From: Flavobacterium sp. 9R
GTDB taxonomy: Bacteria; Bacteroidota; Bacteroidia; Flavobacteriales; Flavobacteriaceae
DNA: 64,000 bases
Assembly (NCBI RefSeq): GCF_902506345.1
Contig: NZ_LR733413.1
Span: 2,381,893 to 2,445,892 of the forward strand
Direction: 5' to 3'
Both the position numbers and the translations under genes were made by a program. Positions 16,260 to 24,922 of the stretch are shown here, piece after piece. Position 1 is the stretch's first letter. Each line of letters begins with the position of its first letter. The notes below the pieces were generated by a model. It saw nothing but the letters and a program-made list of their open reading frames with translations. It was not told the DNA's origin and ran no database searches.

Positions 16260-17798
16260 CTATTTCTCTCCGTTTTTTATCTTTTTTATTTCGTACAAAT
16301 CGGTTCTTCGGTCTTTAAGGATGCGCACGCTGCCGTGTTCGTGCAGCTCTTTGAGCAAATCCAAATCGACGTCGACAATCAGTGTCATCTCGGTGTTGGG
16401 TGTGGCTTCGGCTTTGATGCCGTTGCTCGGAAACGCAAAATCCGAGGGCGTAAACACCGCCGATTGCGCATACTGAATATCCATATTATTGACCTTAGGC
16501 AAATTCCCCACACATCCCGCTATGGCTACAAAACACTCGTTTTCGATGGCTCGCGCTTGGGAACAATGTTTGACTCTGGTGTAGGCGTTTTGCGTATCGG
16601 TCAGGAAGGGGACAAACAAGATATTCATTCCTTCGTCGACCATTAATCGGGAGAGTTCAGGGAATTCGACATCGTAACAAATCATCACGCCTATTTTCCC
16701 GCAATCGGTATCAAAGGTTTTGATTTCGGAGCCGCCTTTCATTCCCCAATGTTGAACCTCATTGGGCGTAACGTGAATTTTGGCATACATCTCTGAAGTC
16801 CCGTCGCGCTTGCACAAAAAACCAACATTATACAAATTCCCGCCTTCTAAATACGGCATACTTCCCGTGATGATATTGATGTTGTACGAAATGGCAAACT
16901 CCTGAAACCGCTTGCGAATTGGGTCCGAATATTTGGCCAATTCGCGTATGGCTTCGGCCTCGGTGAGATGATTGTAATCGGCCATCAAAGGCGCGGTGAA
17001 CAGTTCTGGAAACAACGCAAAATCGCAACCATAGCCCGAGACCACATCGATAAAAAACTCGGATTGTTCAAACAAGGCGTCGAGATTGGAGAGCGAGCGC
17101 ATTTGCCACTGAATAAGCCCTAGCCGAATCACTGATTTTTCGGTGTTGATGAGCTTGGGACTTTCGTCATAATAAATGTTATTCCACTCGAGCAAAACGG
17201 CGAATTCCTTCGAATCTTCATCGCCTACTAAATAATTTTTGATGACGCGCAACACGTGAAAATCGTTGCTCAACTGAAACGACAATACGGGATCGTGTAG
17301 TTGTTTGCTTTTGATTTTGTCGATGTATTTTTTGGGCGACATTTTATCGGCATACTGCCCATAATTGGGAATTCGTCCCGCAAAAACAATCGCTTTTAGG
17401 TTGAGTTGTTCGCACAGTTCTTTGCGGGCATCATACAAACGGCGTCCCAAACGCAAGCCGCGATAATTGGGATGAATAAACACATCGATGCCATACAAAA
17501 TCTCCCCAAACGGATTGTGGGTCGAAAACGAATAATTGCCTACGACCTCCAAATAATTATGGCGTTTGTCGACCAATTTTTCGTCTACAATCAACGACAA
17601 GGCCGAACCCACCACTTTCCCATCGGCCAAAATCACCAACTGTCCTTCGGGAAAAATGGCCAGTAAGCGCTCGATGTCCTCGGAACGCCAATAGGAATCG
17701 GCCATTTCGGGATAGGATTCCACCATCGAGTTCTTGAGTTGCTTATAATCCTCAAACGCCAAATTGCGCAATTCTACTTTTTTGATTTTCGTTTGCAT
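16260..17798 (-). CDS. GNAT acetyltransferase-nitrilase fusion protein
   Basis: A 512-residue two-domain protein. Residues about 5-205 form a GNAT fold (LRNLAFEDYKQLK; the acetyl-CoA loop region HPNYRGLRLGRRLYDARKEL). Residues about 225-495 form a carbon-nitrogen hydrolase with the Glu-Lys-Cys triad: E265 in FPELF, K340 in YAKIHVTP, C374 in CYDVEFPE. This fusion is common in Bacteroidota and is annotated as bifunctional GNAT/carbon-nitrogen hydrolase. The two activities probably act on the same small amide, but the substrate is unknown. It has no signal peptide and is cytoplasmic. Base composition here is somewhat GC-richer than in the flanking repeats and in the Mrr gene. Confidence 0.9.
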   Translation of the reverse strand: MQTKIKKVELRNLAFEDYKQLKNSMVESYPEMADSYWRSEDIERLLAIFPEGQLVILADGKVVGSALSLIVDEKLVDKRHNYLEVVGNYSFSTHNPFGEILYGIDVFIHPNYRGLRLGRRLYDARKELCEQLNLKAIVFAGRIPNYGQYADKMSPKKYIDKIKSKQLHDPVLSFQLSNDFHVLRVIKNYLVGDEDSKEFAVLLEWNNIYYDESPKLINTEKSVIRLGLIQWQMRSLSNLDALFEQSEFFIDVVSGYGCDFALFPELFTAPLMADYNHLTEAEAIRELAKYSDPIRKRFQEFAISYNINIITGSMPYLEGGNLYNVGFLCKRDGTSEMYAKIHVTPNEVQHWGMKGGSEIKTFDTDCGKIGVMICYDVEFPELSRLMVDEGMNILFVPFLTDTQNAYTRVKHCSQARAIENECFVAIAGCVGNLPKVNNMDIQYAQSAVFTPSDFAFPSNGIKAEATPNTEMTLIVDVDLDLLKELHEHGSVRILKDRRTDLYEIKKIKNGEK

Positions 17799-17855
17799 AG
17801 GGTGTGGGGTTTTAGGGGGTTAGTGATTGGTTTTTTTAAATGACACATTTATGGA

Positions 17856-18752
17856 TTAGTTTTCTTCGAAAAAGTCATTATCAATTTCTTTAATCTCATA
17901 AATAGTCTTTACTTGGACACCTACATTATATTGATGCATTAAATCAACTAGTTTCAAACCATCTATCAATATAATTCTGTGATGAGCTTCTTTGGCCTTC
18001 TTAACTGCGGCATCATCAAAAGTAGAAGTGGTTATAAAAACTCCTTTACTAGTATCTCCACTCATTGCCCCAATAAAATTCCTAATGTCTTTTTCTCTAA
18101 CTTTATTTTCGTTATATCGTTTAGCTTGTGTATAAATTTTTTCTAACCCTAATTTGTCTTCATTAATAATTCCATCAATTCCCCCATCACCAGATTTAGA
18201 TGTTTCGATAAAATCTCCATAACCCATTTTTTTTAGCAAAATTAAAATCACCTTCTCAAAATAATATGGGTCTATTTCTTTTAGTCTTTCTAAAAGTTCT
18301 GTTTTTACTTCAGTTTCTATTGTTGAAAATCCAGAATCTATTAAATCTTGTGGGGATGCATTTTCAATTTTAATGATTTCATCCTCTATTTCGTTTACTT
18401 TTTCACTCGTTACAGTCTCACGATGATTAATAAAATCTGAATCATTTTGAAGGTCTTGCAGAGGTAAATTTCCTAGTTCTAAAATTCTTTTTCCTTTTTC
18501 TGTTATTTGAACAAAACCTCTTTTGGGATACATTACAAATTTCCCCATTTTTAAATAAGATTTCCCCCAAAGTATTCTATCAATCAATACATTTGCTCCG
18601 GAACTAGTTTTTTGGTTCATTAATTCTATAGGGAGTTCAGAATAATATAAATCTCTCACCTTGGATGCTAAATCTCTACTTTTAATCGACTCAACTGTAT
18701 TTAGAATTTCAAGTACTGGGATAAACGTTTCATGATATTTAGGTAATTCCAT
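17856..18752 (-). CDS. mrr: Mrr-type restriction endonuclease
   Basis: A 298-residue protein with the Mrr layout. The N-terminal winged-helix domain is at about 1-95 (MELPKYHETFIPVLEIL, then RGFVQITEKGKRIL). The C-terminal PD-(D/E)XK domain has E166 in FEKVI, D193 in GDGGIDGII, and Q209-x-K211 in the diagnostic YTQAKRYN, then GVFITTSTFDDAA and IILIDG. Mrr proteins cut modified DNA as one-gene type IV restriction systems. No methyltransferase is next to it, as expected for type IV. It is AT-rich compared with the GNAT-nitrilase gene 57 bp downstream, and diverges from ssb across 213 bp. Confidence 0.87.
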   Translation of the reverse strand: MELPKYHETFIPVLEILNTVESIKSRDLASKVRDLYYSELPIELMNQKTSSGANVLIDRILWGKSYLKMGKFVMYPKRGFVQITEKGKRILELGNLPLQDLQNDSDFINHRETVTSEKVNEIEDEIIKIENASPQDLIDSGFSTIETEVKTELLERLKEIDPYYFEKVILILLKKMGYGDFIETSKSGDGGIDGIINEDKLGLEKIYTQAKRYNENKVREKDIRNFIGAMSGDTSKGVFITTSTFDDAAVKKAKEAHHRIILIDGLKLVDLMHQYNVGVQVKTIYEIKEIDNDFFEEN

Positions 18753-18965
18753 TTTATTTAGGTTTAATTAGCAATTCCCCCAAATATACTCAAAAATTTC
18801 CATTTACAAACGGTTACAAACAATTACAACCGAAAGTAAATGGGATGCAACCGACTAATTATCAATCGGCACCGCATCTTTGCCCTGTCGAAATGAAACA
18901 ACGACCTTGTTGCTCATCCGACACGAACATTTTAAGTATATGCCTAACTTTTAAATTTACACGCC

Positions 18966-19298
18966 ATGAATGCAATGAAAAACAGAGTACAATTAATCGG
19001 TCACGTAGGAAACGAACCAGAAATCAAAACCTTCGACGGAGGTAAAAAACTAGCCAACCTTACTATCGCTACCAACGACACTTACCGCAACGACAAAGGT
19101 GACAAAGTAGAACAAACCGAATGGCACAAAGTAACTGCCTGGGGAAAAACAGCCGACATCATCGAGAAATACGTGACCAAAGGCAAGGAAGTAGCCATCG
19201 AAGGCAAACTCACCCACCGCAGTTACGAAGATAAGAACGGGGAAAAACGCTACATCACCGAAGTGATAGTGAATGAAATCCTTTTGATTGGTAAATAA
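18966..19298 (+). CDS. ssb: Single-stranded DNA-binding protein, short form
   Basis: A 110-residue OB-fold SSB: NRVQLIGHVGNEPEIKTFDGGKKLANLTIAT, then EWHKVTAWGKTADIIEKYVTKGKEVAIEGKL, then RYITEVIVNEILLIGK. It ends right after the OB fold and lacks the long flexible linker and acidic C-terminal tip by which the replicative SSB recruits partners, so it is likely a second, specialised SSB. A second in-frame Met lies three codons in (18975). It is followed after 11 bp by the HRDC protein in the same direction. Confidence 0.92.
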   Translation: MNAMKNRVQLIGHVGNEPEIKTFDGGKKLANLTIATNDTYRNDKGDKVEQTEWHKVTAWGKTADIIEKYVTKGKEVAIEGKLTHRSYEDKNGEKRYITEVIVNEILLIGK

Positions 19299-19309
19299 AA
19301 TCCGTAGCT

Positions 19310-19765
19310 ATGAATGTACAAGTATTTTCCGTTCGGGTAGATGCTCCTCATTTGGCGCAAGACCAGCAACAGCTTAATGATTTTATCGCCTCGGTAGAAT
19401 TGGTACAATCCGATACCCATTTCATAGAATCCGATGCTAGTTATTGGTCGGTTTTGTTGCATTATAAAGAGAAAATCAATCTTGCGCCCCGTGAAAAAGA
19501 GTCGCTCACCGACTTAACCCAAGACCAAGTCGATAGGTTTCAACATTTGAAAAAATGGCGCAACGAAAAAGCCAAAACTAATGGTTTGAAACCATTTATG
19601 GTGTGTCACAACAGCCATCTGATTCAAATAGCGGTGCAACATCCCAAAACGAGTTCCGATTTTCAATGGATTAAAGGATTTGGAGAAAAACGAACGCAAC
19701 AATATGCGGATGAAATCATTCAGCTATTAGAAAACATTTATCTTAATCAGGAAGAATTAATATAA
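19310..19765 (+). CDS. Stand-alone HRDC domain protein
   Basis: A 151-residue protein. The N-terminal half (MNVQVFSVRVDAPHLAQDQQ, then SYWSVLLHYKEK) resembles no domain I can name. The C-terminal half (about 80-150) is an HRDC domain: FQHLKKWRNEKAKTNGLKPFMVCHNSHLIQIA, then FQWIKGFGEKRTQQYADEIIQLL. HRDC domains bind single-stranded or structured DNA in RecQ helicases and RNase D, but no helicase or nuclease domain is attached here. Co-transcription with ssb fits a DNA repair or DNA handling role. Confidence 0.82.
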   Translation: MNVQVFSVRVDAPHLAQDQQQLNDFIASVELVQSDTHFIESDASYWSVLLHYKEKINLAPREKESLTDLTQDQVDRFQHLKKWRNEKAKTNGLKPFMVCHNSHLIQIAVQHPKTSSDFQWIKGFGEKRTQQYADEIIQLLENIYLNQEELI

Positions 19766-19883
19766 AACATATGAGCCAATTGAGTTTTCTATAAGCAGCA
19801 GAATTCTTCAAAACCATAGAAGGCATTTAAGGACATAAAAGCTGAGTAAAAAGCTTGAATGTTCTGAATGTCTTTTTGGTTTA

Positions 19884-20240
19884 ATATTATGTGCTTAGTG
19901 AATCTTTGTGCCTGCTTTGTGAACTTTGTGGTTAATTATTGGCCAAGGATGTCGCGGATAAAACGGATTTTCAACAGAACTTATATAACCTTAAATGCCT
20001 TAGATGGCTTACTACTTTGCGAACCTCGCGCTTGCTTTATGAACTTTGTGGTTAATTATTGGCCACGGATGCCGCGGATAAAACGGATGAAACGGATTTT
20101 CAATAGAACTTAAATGTCCTTATATGACTTATATGGTTTACTACTTTGCGAGCCTTGCGCCTTCTTTGCGAACTTTGCGGTTAAACTTCGCCAAGGATTT
20201 CACAACACAACTCAAATGACCTTACATCCCTTATATGGTT
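19884..20240. repeat. Degenerate tandem repeat, three units of about 105-130 bp
   Basis: Three units start near 19884, 20008 and 20137. Each contains a block like ctttgtgaactttgtggtta (ctttgcgaactttgcggtta in unit 3), then a purine-rich block in units 1 and 2 (ggatgccgcggataaaacgg), then tttcaatagaacttaaatg and a unit-end motif like ccttatatgg. The units differ by base changes and small gaps. A related piece lies at 59283-59316. No gene is visible in 19766-20296 apart from chance frames through these repeats. Confidence 0.8.
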
Positions 20241-20296
20241 CAAAAAACCTTCAATCCAAAACTTCAATGACTTATATGTTTCAAATTTAAAGCAAA

Positions 20297-21196
20297 CTAA
20301 TACAACGCTCTCGCTACTCGATACGTATTAGCGTGCGCCTCGATTATGGTTTTTATCGCTGGGGAATAACCGCCACCCATACTCACTTGTAGAGGAATCC
20401 CCAATGATTTACAAAGACCTAAAACATAGCTATCTCGAGCTTTGCAGCCTTCTAAAGTACACCCTAATTTCCCTAATTTGTCCGTACCCAAAATATCCAC
20501 ACCCGCTAAGTAAAACACAAAATCGGGACGATGGATGTTCAGTAATTCTGGAAGTGTTTCTTGTAAAATGGCCAAATAAGTTGAATCATCCGTCTTGTCT
20601 GGCAAAGGGATATCGTAATCTGAAGTTTCTTTTCGAAAAGGATAATTGCTCTGACCGTGCATCGAAAAAGTAATGACATCAGCATTATTTTGAAAGATTT
20701 CGGCTGTGCCATTGCCTTGATGTACATCGAGATCTACAATGAGGATTTTTTGGCGCTTCTTCTGATCAATAAGGTATTGAGCTGCAATCGCTTGATCGTT
20801 GAGCAAACAAAAAGCCTCTCCTCTGTCCGAGAATGCGTGATGGGTTCCACCAGCAATGTTAAAAGCGATGCCGTGTTCCAACGCGTGATTACAACCCGCA
20901 ACTGTACCTTGTGCAATACGCAACTCTCGCTCGACCAACGCTGCAGAAAGCGGAAATCCGATACTACGAATGGCTTTAGCATCGAGGGTTAATTCAGTGA
21001 GAGCCTTAACATAAGTTGCACTATGTACAGCTTGCACCAAGGATAAATCGATACTATCAGGAGAATAGAAATCTGTGAACTCAGCGGTTCCTTCGTGGAG
21101 TAACTGCTTGGGAAGCAATTCGTATTTGAGCATCGGAAAGCGATGTCCTTCTGGTAGTGGATGATTGTAAATGGGATGGTTGGCAATAAAAAACAT
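20297..21196 (-). CDS. Histone deacetylase family protein
   Basis: I start at the ATG at 21196 (299 residues), since the family begins with the pattern F-I-A-x-H-P-I-Y-x-H-P-L-P-E-G-H-R-F-P-M. Motifs of the zinc amidohydrolase fold: H119-H120 in GGTHHAF, the metal ligands D157 and H159 in VDLDVHQGNGT, and LAGVDILGTDKLG with the third Asp. Bacterial members act on acetylated small molecules, such as polyamines or acetoin-related compounds, or on acetyl-lysine; which is not clear here. It is cytoplasmic. The lysine-rich small protein gene lies 42 bp upstream. Confidence 0.88.
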   Translation of the reverse strand: MFFIANHPIYNHPLPEGHRFPMLKYELLPKQLLHEGTAEFTDFYSPDSIDLSLVQAVHSATYVKALTELTLDAKAIRSIGFPLSAALVERELRIAQGTVAGCNHALEHGIAFNIAGGTHHAFSDRGEAFCLLNDQAIAAQYLIDQKKRQKILIVDLDVHQGNGTAEIFQNNADVITFSMHGQSNYPFRKETSDYDIPLPDKTDDSTYLAILQETLPELLNIHRPDFVFYLAGVDILGTDKLGKLGCTLEGCKARDSYVLGLCKSLGIPLQVSMGGGYSPAIKTIIEAHANTYRVARALY

Positions 21197-21238
21197 AAAA
21201 CACACAGTTGAGTGTGCAATGTAGTAGCAATTTTAGAA

Positions 21239-21433
21239 TTACGCTACTTTTTTAATCAAATCAAACATAGGACAACGGCCGCAACGTTTGTTTTCGCCTT
21301 TTTCGTATTTTCCGCAACATTTTGACTTGCAGTTTTCGGCAACTTTGATTTTGGCCAAAAGCGCTTTCTTCTTTTGGTCTTTCTTTTCTTTTTTACCTTT
21401 CTTTTTGTCCTTTTCTTTGTCTTTCTTACTCAT
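21239..21433 (-). CDS. Small lysine-rich, cysteine-rich protein
   Basis: 64 residues from the ATG at 21433, preferred because a promoter-like TATATTTG lies 25 bp upstream and inside the longer frame. The N-terminal third is almost all Lys, Asp and Glu (MSKKDKEKDKKKGKKEKKD). The C-terminal half has CKSKCCGKYEKGENKRCGRC, with cysteines at 35, 39, 40, 51 and 54, then PMFDL. The spacing suggests a small metal-binding knot. I have seen similar short proteins in Flavobacteriia but know no function. Confidence 0.7.
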   Translation of the reverse strand: MSKKDKEKDKKKGKKEKKDQKKKALLAKIKVAENCKSKCCGKYEKGENKRCGRCPMFDLIKKVA

Positions 21434-21457
21434 AATTTTGAGTCTTAATTTCGAAGG

Positions 21458-21465
21458 CAAATATA
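21458..21465 (-). promoter_or_regulatory. -7 element TATATTTG for the Lys/Cys-rich gene
   Basis: Minus-strand TATATTTG matches the Bacteroidota TAnnTTTG. The -33 position has only a partial match (attta). Confidence 0.4.
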
Positions 21466-21515
21466 TATTGTTTTTATCTATTCTAAATAAACTTTAACAT
21501 AAAAAAGCATAAAAA

Positions 21516-21538
21516 AACCCGAATAATGCATTCGGGTT
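21516..21538 (-). terminator. Terminator of the ferritin gene
   Basis: The stem acccgaa/ttcgggt with a short loop, followed on the minus strand by TTTTTTT, begins 18 bp after the ferritin stop. Confidence 0.85.
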
Positions 21539-21556
21539 AAAAGTTATTTAGGAGAA

Positions 21557-22078
21557 TTACTTGGTTGCAGCTACTGCGGCAGCACTGGCAACAGCAGCTT
21601 GCTGAATATCGCGGTCAAATAAATACAAGCCTCCTTTATCATCACCAATCAAATTGATTTTATCCAAAATAGATTTAGCCGTAGCTTCTTCTTCAATTTG
21701 TTCAGCTACATACCATTGCAAGAAATTGTGCGTGGCATAATCTTTTTCTGCAAAAGTGATATGCACCAATTCGTTGATAGAATTTGACACAAAAATCTCG
21801 TGTTTGTACAATTCCTCAAACATCCCTTGAAAAGCGTCATAGGATGTTTTTGGTGCTTTTAAATCGGTGATTTGTGCGTGACCACCACGTTCATTGACGT
21901 ATTTAATCAGTTTCAACATATGTGCACGCTCTTCATCGGATTGCGCATACATAAACTGTGCAATGCCCTCCAGTCCATTCACTTCGGCCCAACAAGCCAT
22001 TGACAAATAAATCTGTGAAGACTCTGCTTCTATTCGAATTTGATTATTTAGTGCGACTTCAATATTTTTAGACAACAT
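21557..22078 (-). CDS. ftnA: Ferritin
   Basis: A 173-residue non-haem ferritin. Iron-site residues in place: E17 (RIEAESSQIYLSMACWAE), E50 and H53 (SDEERAHMLKL), then the second pair region HNFLQWYVAEQIEEEATAKSI. It forms a 24-mer cage that oxidises Fe(II) and stores Fe(III) in the cytoplasm. The C-terminus is extended by an Ala-rich tail (QQAAVASAAAVAATK), which is a little longer than usual. It is a single-gene unit with its own terminator. Confidence 0.95.
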   Translation of the reverse strand: MLSKNIEVALNNQIRIEAESSQIYLSMACWAEVNGLEGIAQFMYAQSDEERAHMLKLIKYVNERGGHAQITDLKAPKTSYDAFQGMFEELYKHEIFVSNSINELVHITFAEKDYATHNFLQWYVAEQIEEEATAKSILDKINLIGDDKGGLYLFDRDIQQAAVASAAAVAATK

Positions 22079-22170
22079 AGTTTTCTTTTTTTAAGTTAAT
22101 GACAATTTTAAAAAACGGATTTAGGGAAACACTAAGATAACAATTAGAACACAATTATAAAGGCAAAATA

Positions 22171-23541
22171 TTAAAAACCATCATAAAATTTCTGCATCAC
22201 AAATTGCTTCAACTTGGTATCGTAATATCCATTAATATAATAATTCTTATGCCTGAAAGTGCTTTGCAAAACCGCTTGTGGGTTTTCAAAAGAAAACTGA
22301 CCTATAAAATCGGTGGCCAAAGGCTCAGGTTTTGAGTTGATATGATTTCCTTTTTTGTCCAAAACACTTTCAAAATAAACATTCAATGGAATAAAATAAG
22401 AATTGGTTACAAAGTCTCCCCCATTTGGTGCAAACCCTGTAGACAATTGTTCTATTTCTTGATTACCCCCTATAGTTAGAAACAAATTCTTGGGTGTTTT
22501 ATAGACCGTAACTCCCAAATCAGTACCCGATAATTGCTTCAAAAACTTGGCAGTTGTTTTCATTGCTTTTGGTCGCTGGTTCATAACTTGAGCGAACAAA
22601 GGTGAGTTTTTGAAAGTGATGGTATCATTTTTTGTCACACTAAATTCTTTGATTATCACATTGGTTTCAAAGTCTTTAAATCCAAAATGTAATTCTTCAT
22701 CATTTGCAGTTACTTGATATATTTTGTTTTCGTGATAATAAGAATTCGACAATCCATTAAGGCGTTTCAACCGAAATTGTGGAATGCTACGCTCAACGAG
22801 TTGTAAGGTCTTGAGATCCAATTGAAACAACTGTGTTTCATTTGTATTATGGTCGAACGTGAAGAGAATGTCGTTCTCCCGTACATAAAATTTGGATTTA
22901 CTTGTGGCTTTAAACAAAGGATTATAAGCACGTGTTTCTATTTTTTCTAAAGGCAAAACAGACAAAATCATTGATAAACTTATGGCTTCTTTTTTACTAT
23001 TGACAAACTCAAAACCACTAAAATCAATAAGATATTGCGTTTTTTCACCTCCTTTAAAAACATAAAGCAATAAAACTTCGGTAGTATTCTTTTTGGTAAG
23101 AACATAAAATTTATTGTTCTCATTAAAGGCGTGAAGCACTGTTTCTCGTTGTAAAGGCAACTGAAAATAGTTTGCCGTCGTTTTCTTTGTAACCAAATCA
23201 TAATGAACCGCAGCTATGTTCTTGAAATTGGAATCAGTCCAATATAGCGTAGGATTTTCGTCTGGTCCAAAAGAGTAACCTGCCATCAATTTGTAACCAA
23301 TATCCGGTCTTTTGGTCACCATACTGTCTTTGAAAAACAAAAAGGGACTGTATTTTAGAATCGTTGTTTTTTCTTTATCGGTAGCAAAAACAAAGACATT
23401 ATCATTTTGCCTATCAGAGGTATTGATGATTTGATGGTACTCTTTTGCTTTTTTTAATTCTAAAGGATGTGAGACTAACTTTATTTGACCAAAAGTCAAA
23501 AGAGTACTACAAAAAATAAAAAGAACCAATAGCTTTTTCAT
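22171..23541 (-). CDS. Secreted protein of unknown function
   Basis: A 456-residue protein with a signal peptide (MKKLLVLFIFCSTLLTFGQ). The rest is a string of beta-rich segments with pairs such as KILKYSPFLFFKD-like and KFYVLTKKNTTEVLLLYVF, without cysteines or catalytic motifs. The repeated strand pattern could be a beta-propeller, but I cannot define blades. It stands alone between ferritin and the CAT-like gene. I do not recognise the family. Confidence 0.65.
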   Translation of the reverse strand: MKKLLVLFIFCSTLLTFGQIKLVSHPLELKKAKEYHQIINTSDRQNDNVFVFATDKEKTTILKYSPFLFFKDSMVTKRPDIGYKLMAGYSFGPDENPTLYWTDSNFKNIAAVHYDLVTKKTTANYFQLPLQRETVLHAFNENNKFYVLTKKNTTEVLLLYVFKGGEKTQYLIDFSGFEFVNSKKEAISLSMILSVLPLEKIETRAYNPLFKATSKSKFYVRENDILFTFDHNTNETQLFQLDLKTLQLVERSIPQFRLKRLNGLSNSYYHENKIYQVTANDEELHFGFKDFETNVIIKEFSVTKNDTITFKNSPLFAQVMNQRPKAMKTTAKFLKQLSGTDLGVTVYKTPKNLFLTIGGNQEIEQLSTGFAPNGGDFVTNSYFIPLNVYFESVLDKKGNHINSKPEPLATDFIGQFSFENPQAVLQSTFRHKNYYINGYYDTKLKQFVMQKFYDGF

Positions 23542-23603
23542 AAAGATGCATATTAAAAATAGTACGATTTTTACAGCAAAGAGTATACCAGAAATTGAAA
23601 AAC

Positions 23604-24233
23604 TTACTCGTTCATAATTTGCTGAAAATAATCTACAAATTGTCCCAAATGCAAGCCATCCATTAAACCGTGATGAACGTGCACTGACATATTCATTCGT
23701 TTACTTCCATCCCTTTCAACAACCATTTTCCCAAAAGAAATTTTTGGGCAACTATCAGGAAAAGTAAAACTCCGAGCGTGCGATAGAGACGTAAAATCCA
23801 ACCAAGGCACAGCCGAAAAATGAATTAAATTATCCAAATCAAAAGAACGAGTAAACAAGCCTGTGTTGTTTTGAATACGTTTGATTTCTTCAAGCGAATT
23901 TTTTTCAAAAACAGTAAAATCTGGATGATATTCTATTAACGAAAAACCAAAAGTTCCATCAGCACGGCCAATAGTCGCAGAACCATCAATTCTATCGTAA
24001 ACGACAATCGTATCGTTCTCAATACGGTATCTAAAATTTTCAATTGCATTGACCGCTTGTAAGGTTTTGTGCAAATAATAAACAAAGAAAGAAGATGAAA
24101 TGGATTTGGCTTTATCGTATGCCTTAGTGCAATCGATAGCTACAGTAGCACCAAAAAACGGTTCACTAAGTTGTCTAAAAAAATGAAAATGCTCTTTTCT
24201 GTTCCAATTTTCAAGGTCAAACGGCTGCTTCAT
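23604..24233 (-). CDS. Chloramphenicol acetyltransferase-like protein
   Basis: A 209-residue CoA-dependent acyltransferase of the CAT fold. The catalytic motif HHGLMDG (H187, H188, D192) is intact, and the N-terminal WNRKEHFHFF and the central FRYRI are typical of the family. Sequence alone does not show whether chloramphenicol is a substrate; many chromosomal Bacteroidota members are CAT-like with unknown acceptors. Its ATG shares one base with the stop of the HAD gene (TAATG), so the two are translationally coupled. Confidence 0.85.
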   Translation of the reverse strand: MKQPFDLENWNRKEHFHFFRQLSEPFFGATVAIDCTKAYDKAKSISSSFFVYYLHKTLQAVNAIENFRYRIENDTIVVYDRIDGSATIGRADGTFGFSLIEYHPDFTVFEKNSLEEIKRIQNNTGLFTRSFDLDNLIHFSAVPWLDFTSLSHARSFTFPDSCPKISFGKMVVERDGSKRMNMSVHVHHGLMDGLHLGQFVDYFQQIMNE

Positions 24234-24922
24234 TATGTTAAAAGTGGAATTATTTCGGTTAATTGTTGCAAAGTGGTAAAATTAGGATGCTCTACTTTGT
24301 GGTCTATTTTCTCGTGTGCCCAAGTCGTGTGAAACGGTATATGTGCTGCATAACCACCAATTGAAAGCACAGGCAAAACATCCGACTTGAGCGAATTACC
24401 AATCATATAAAACTCATCGGGTTGTATTTCCAAACGCTGAATCAAATCCAAATAATCGATTTCTTGTTTGTCTGACATCACTTCAATATGATGAAAATAA
24501 GGGCCTAAACCCGAATTGTGCAACTTTCGTCTTTGGTCTAATAAATCTCCTTTGGTTGCTACAACTAATTTATATTTTCCACTCAGAGCTTCTAAAGTTT
24601 CCGTTACTCCGTCAAGCAAATCAACCGGTTTTTCTAGTAAATCTTTTCCGTATTGTACAATTTTTTCAATTGCTTCAATGGAAATAGTATTATTGGATAT
24701 TTTCATAGCTGCCTCAATCATCGATAAAATATAGCCTTTGATGCCGTAGCCGTAAAGTTTTAAATTGGCAATTTCTATTTGAAACAATTCAGATGAAATT
24801 CCTTGATGCGAAAGGTAATCTTCCATCAAACCACAGAATTTTTTTTCGGTTTCATCAAAATACATTTCATTGCCCCAAAGCGTATCATCAGCATCGAAAG
24901 CAATTACTTTTAGCTTTTTCAT
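24233..24922 (-). CDS. HAD family hydrolase
   Basis: A 229-residue haloacid dehalogenase-type phosphatase. Motif I is FDADDTLWGNE (D10, D12), motif II VVATKGD, motif III/IV SDKQ and MIGNSLKSDVLP. A cap domain lies at about 20-95. It is probably a cytoplasmic small-molecule phosphatase of unknown substrate. It is the first gene of a two-gene unit with the CAT-like protein. Confidence 0.87.
   Translation of the reverse strand: MKKLKVIAFDADDTLWGNEMYFDETEKKFCGLMEDYLSHQGISSELFQIEIANLKLYGYGIKGYILSMIEAAMKISNNTISIEAIEKIVQYGKDLLEKPVDLLDGVTETLEALSGKYKLVVATKGDLLDQRRKLHNSGLGPYFHHIEVMSDKQEIDYLDLIQRLEIQPDEFYMIGNSLKSDVLPVLSIGGYAAHIPFHTTWAHEKIDHKVEHPNFTTLQQLTEIIPLLT

Noticed and set aside
15987..16646. Plus-strand frames over the repeat array and the end of the GNAT-nitrilase gene
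   Set aside because: They consist of repeat sequence and antisense of the nitrilase C-terminus.
19868..20113. An 81-codon plus-strand frame with an internal duplication
   Set aside because: The duplication (NFVVNYWPRM twice) is just two units of the DNA repeat; no signal or family match.
23604..24233. Chloramphenicol resistance gene
   Set aside because: The fold and catalytic His are there, but substrate cannot be told from sequence and there is no mobile context, so I kept a general name.
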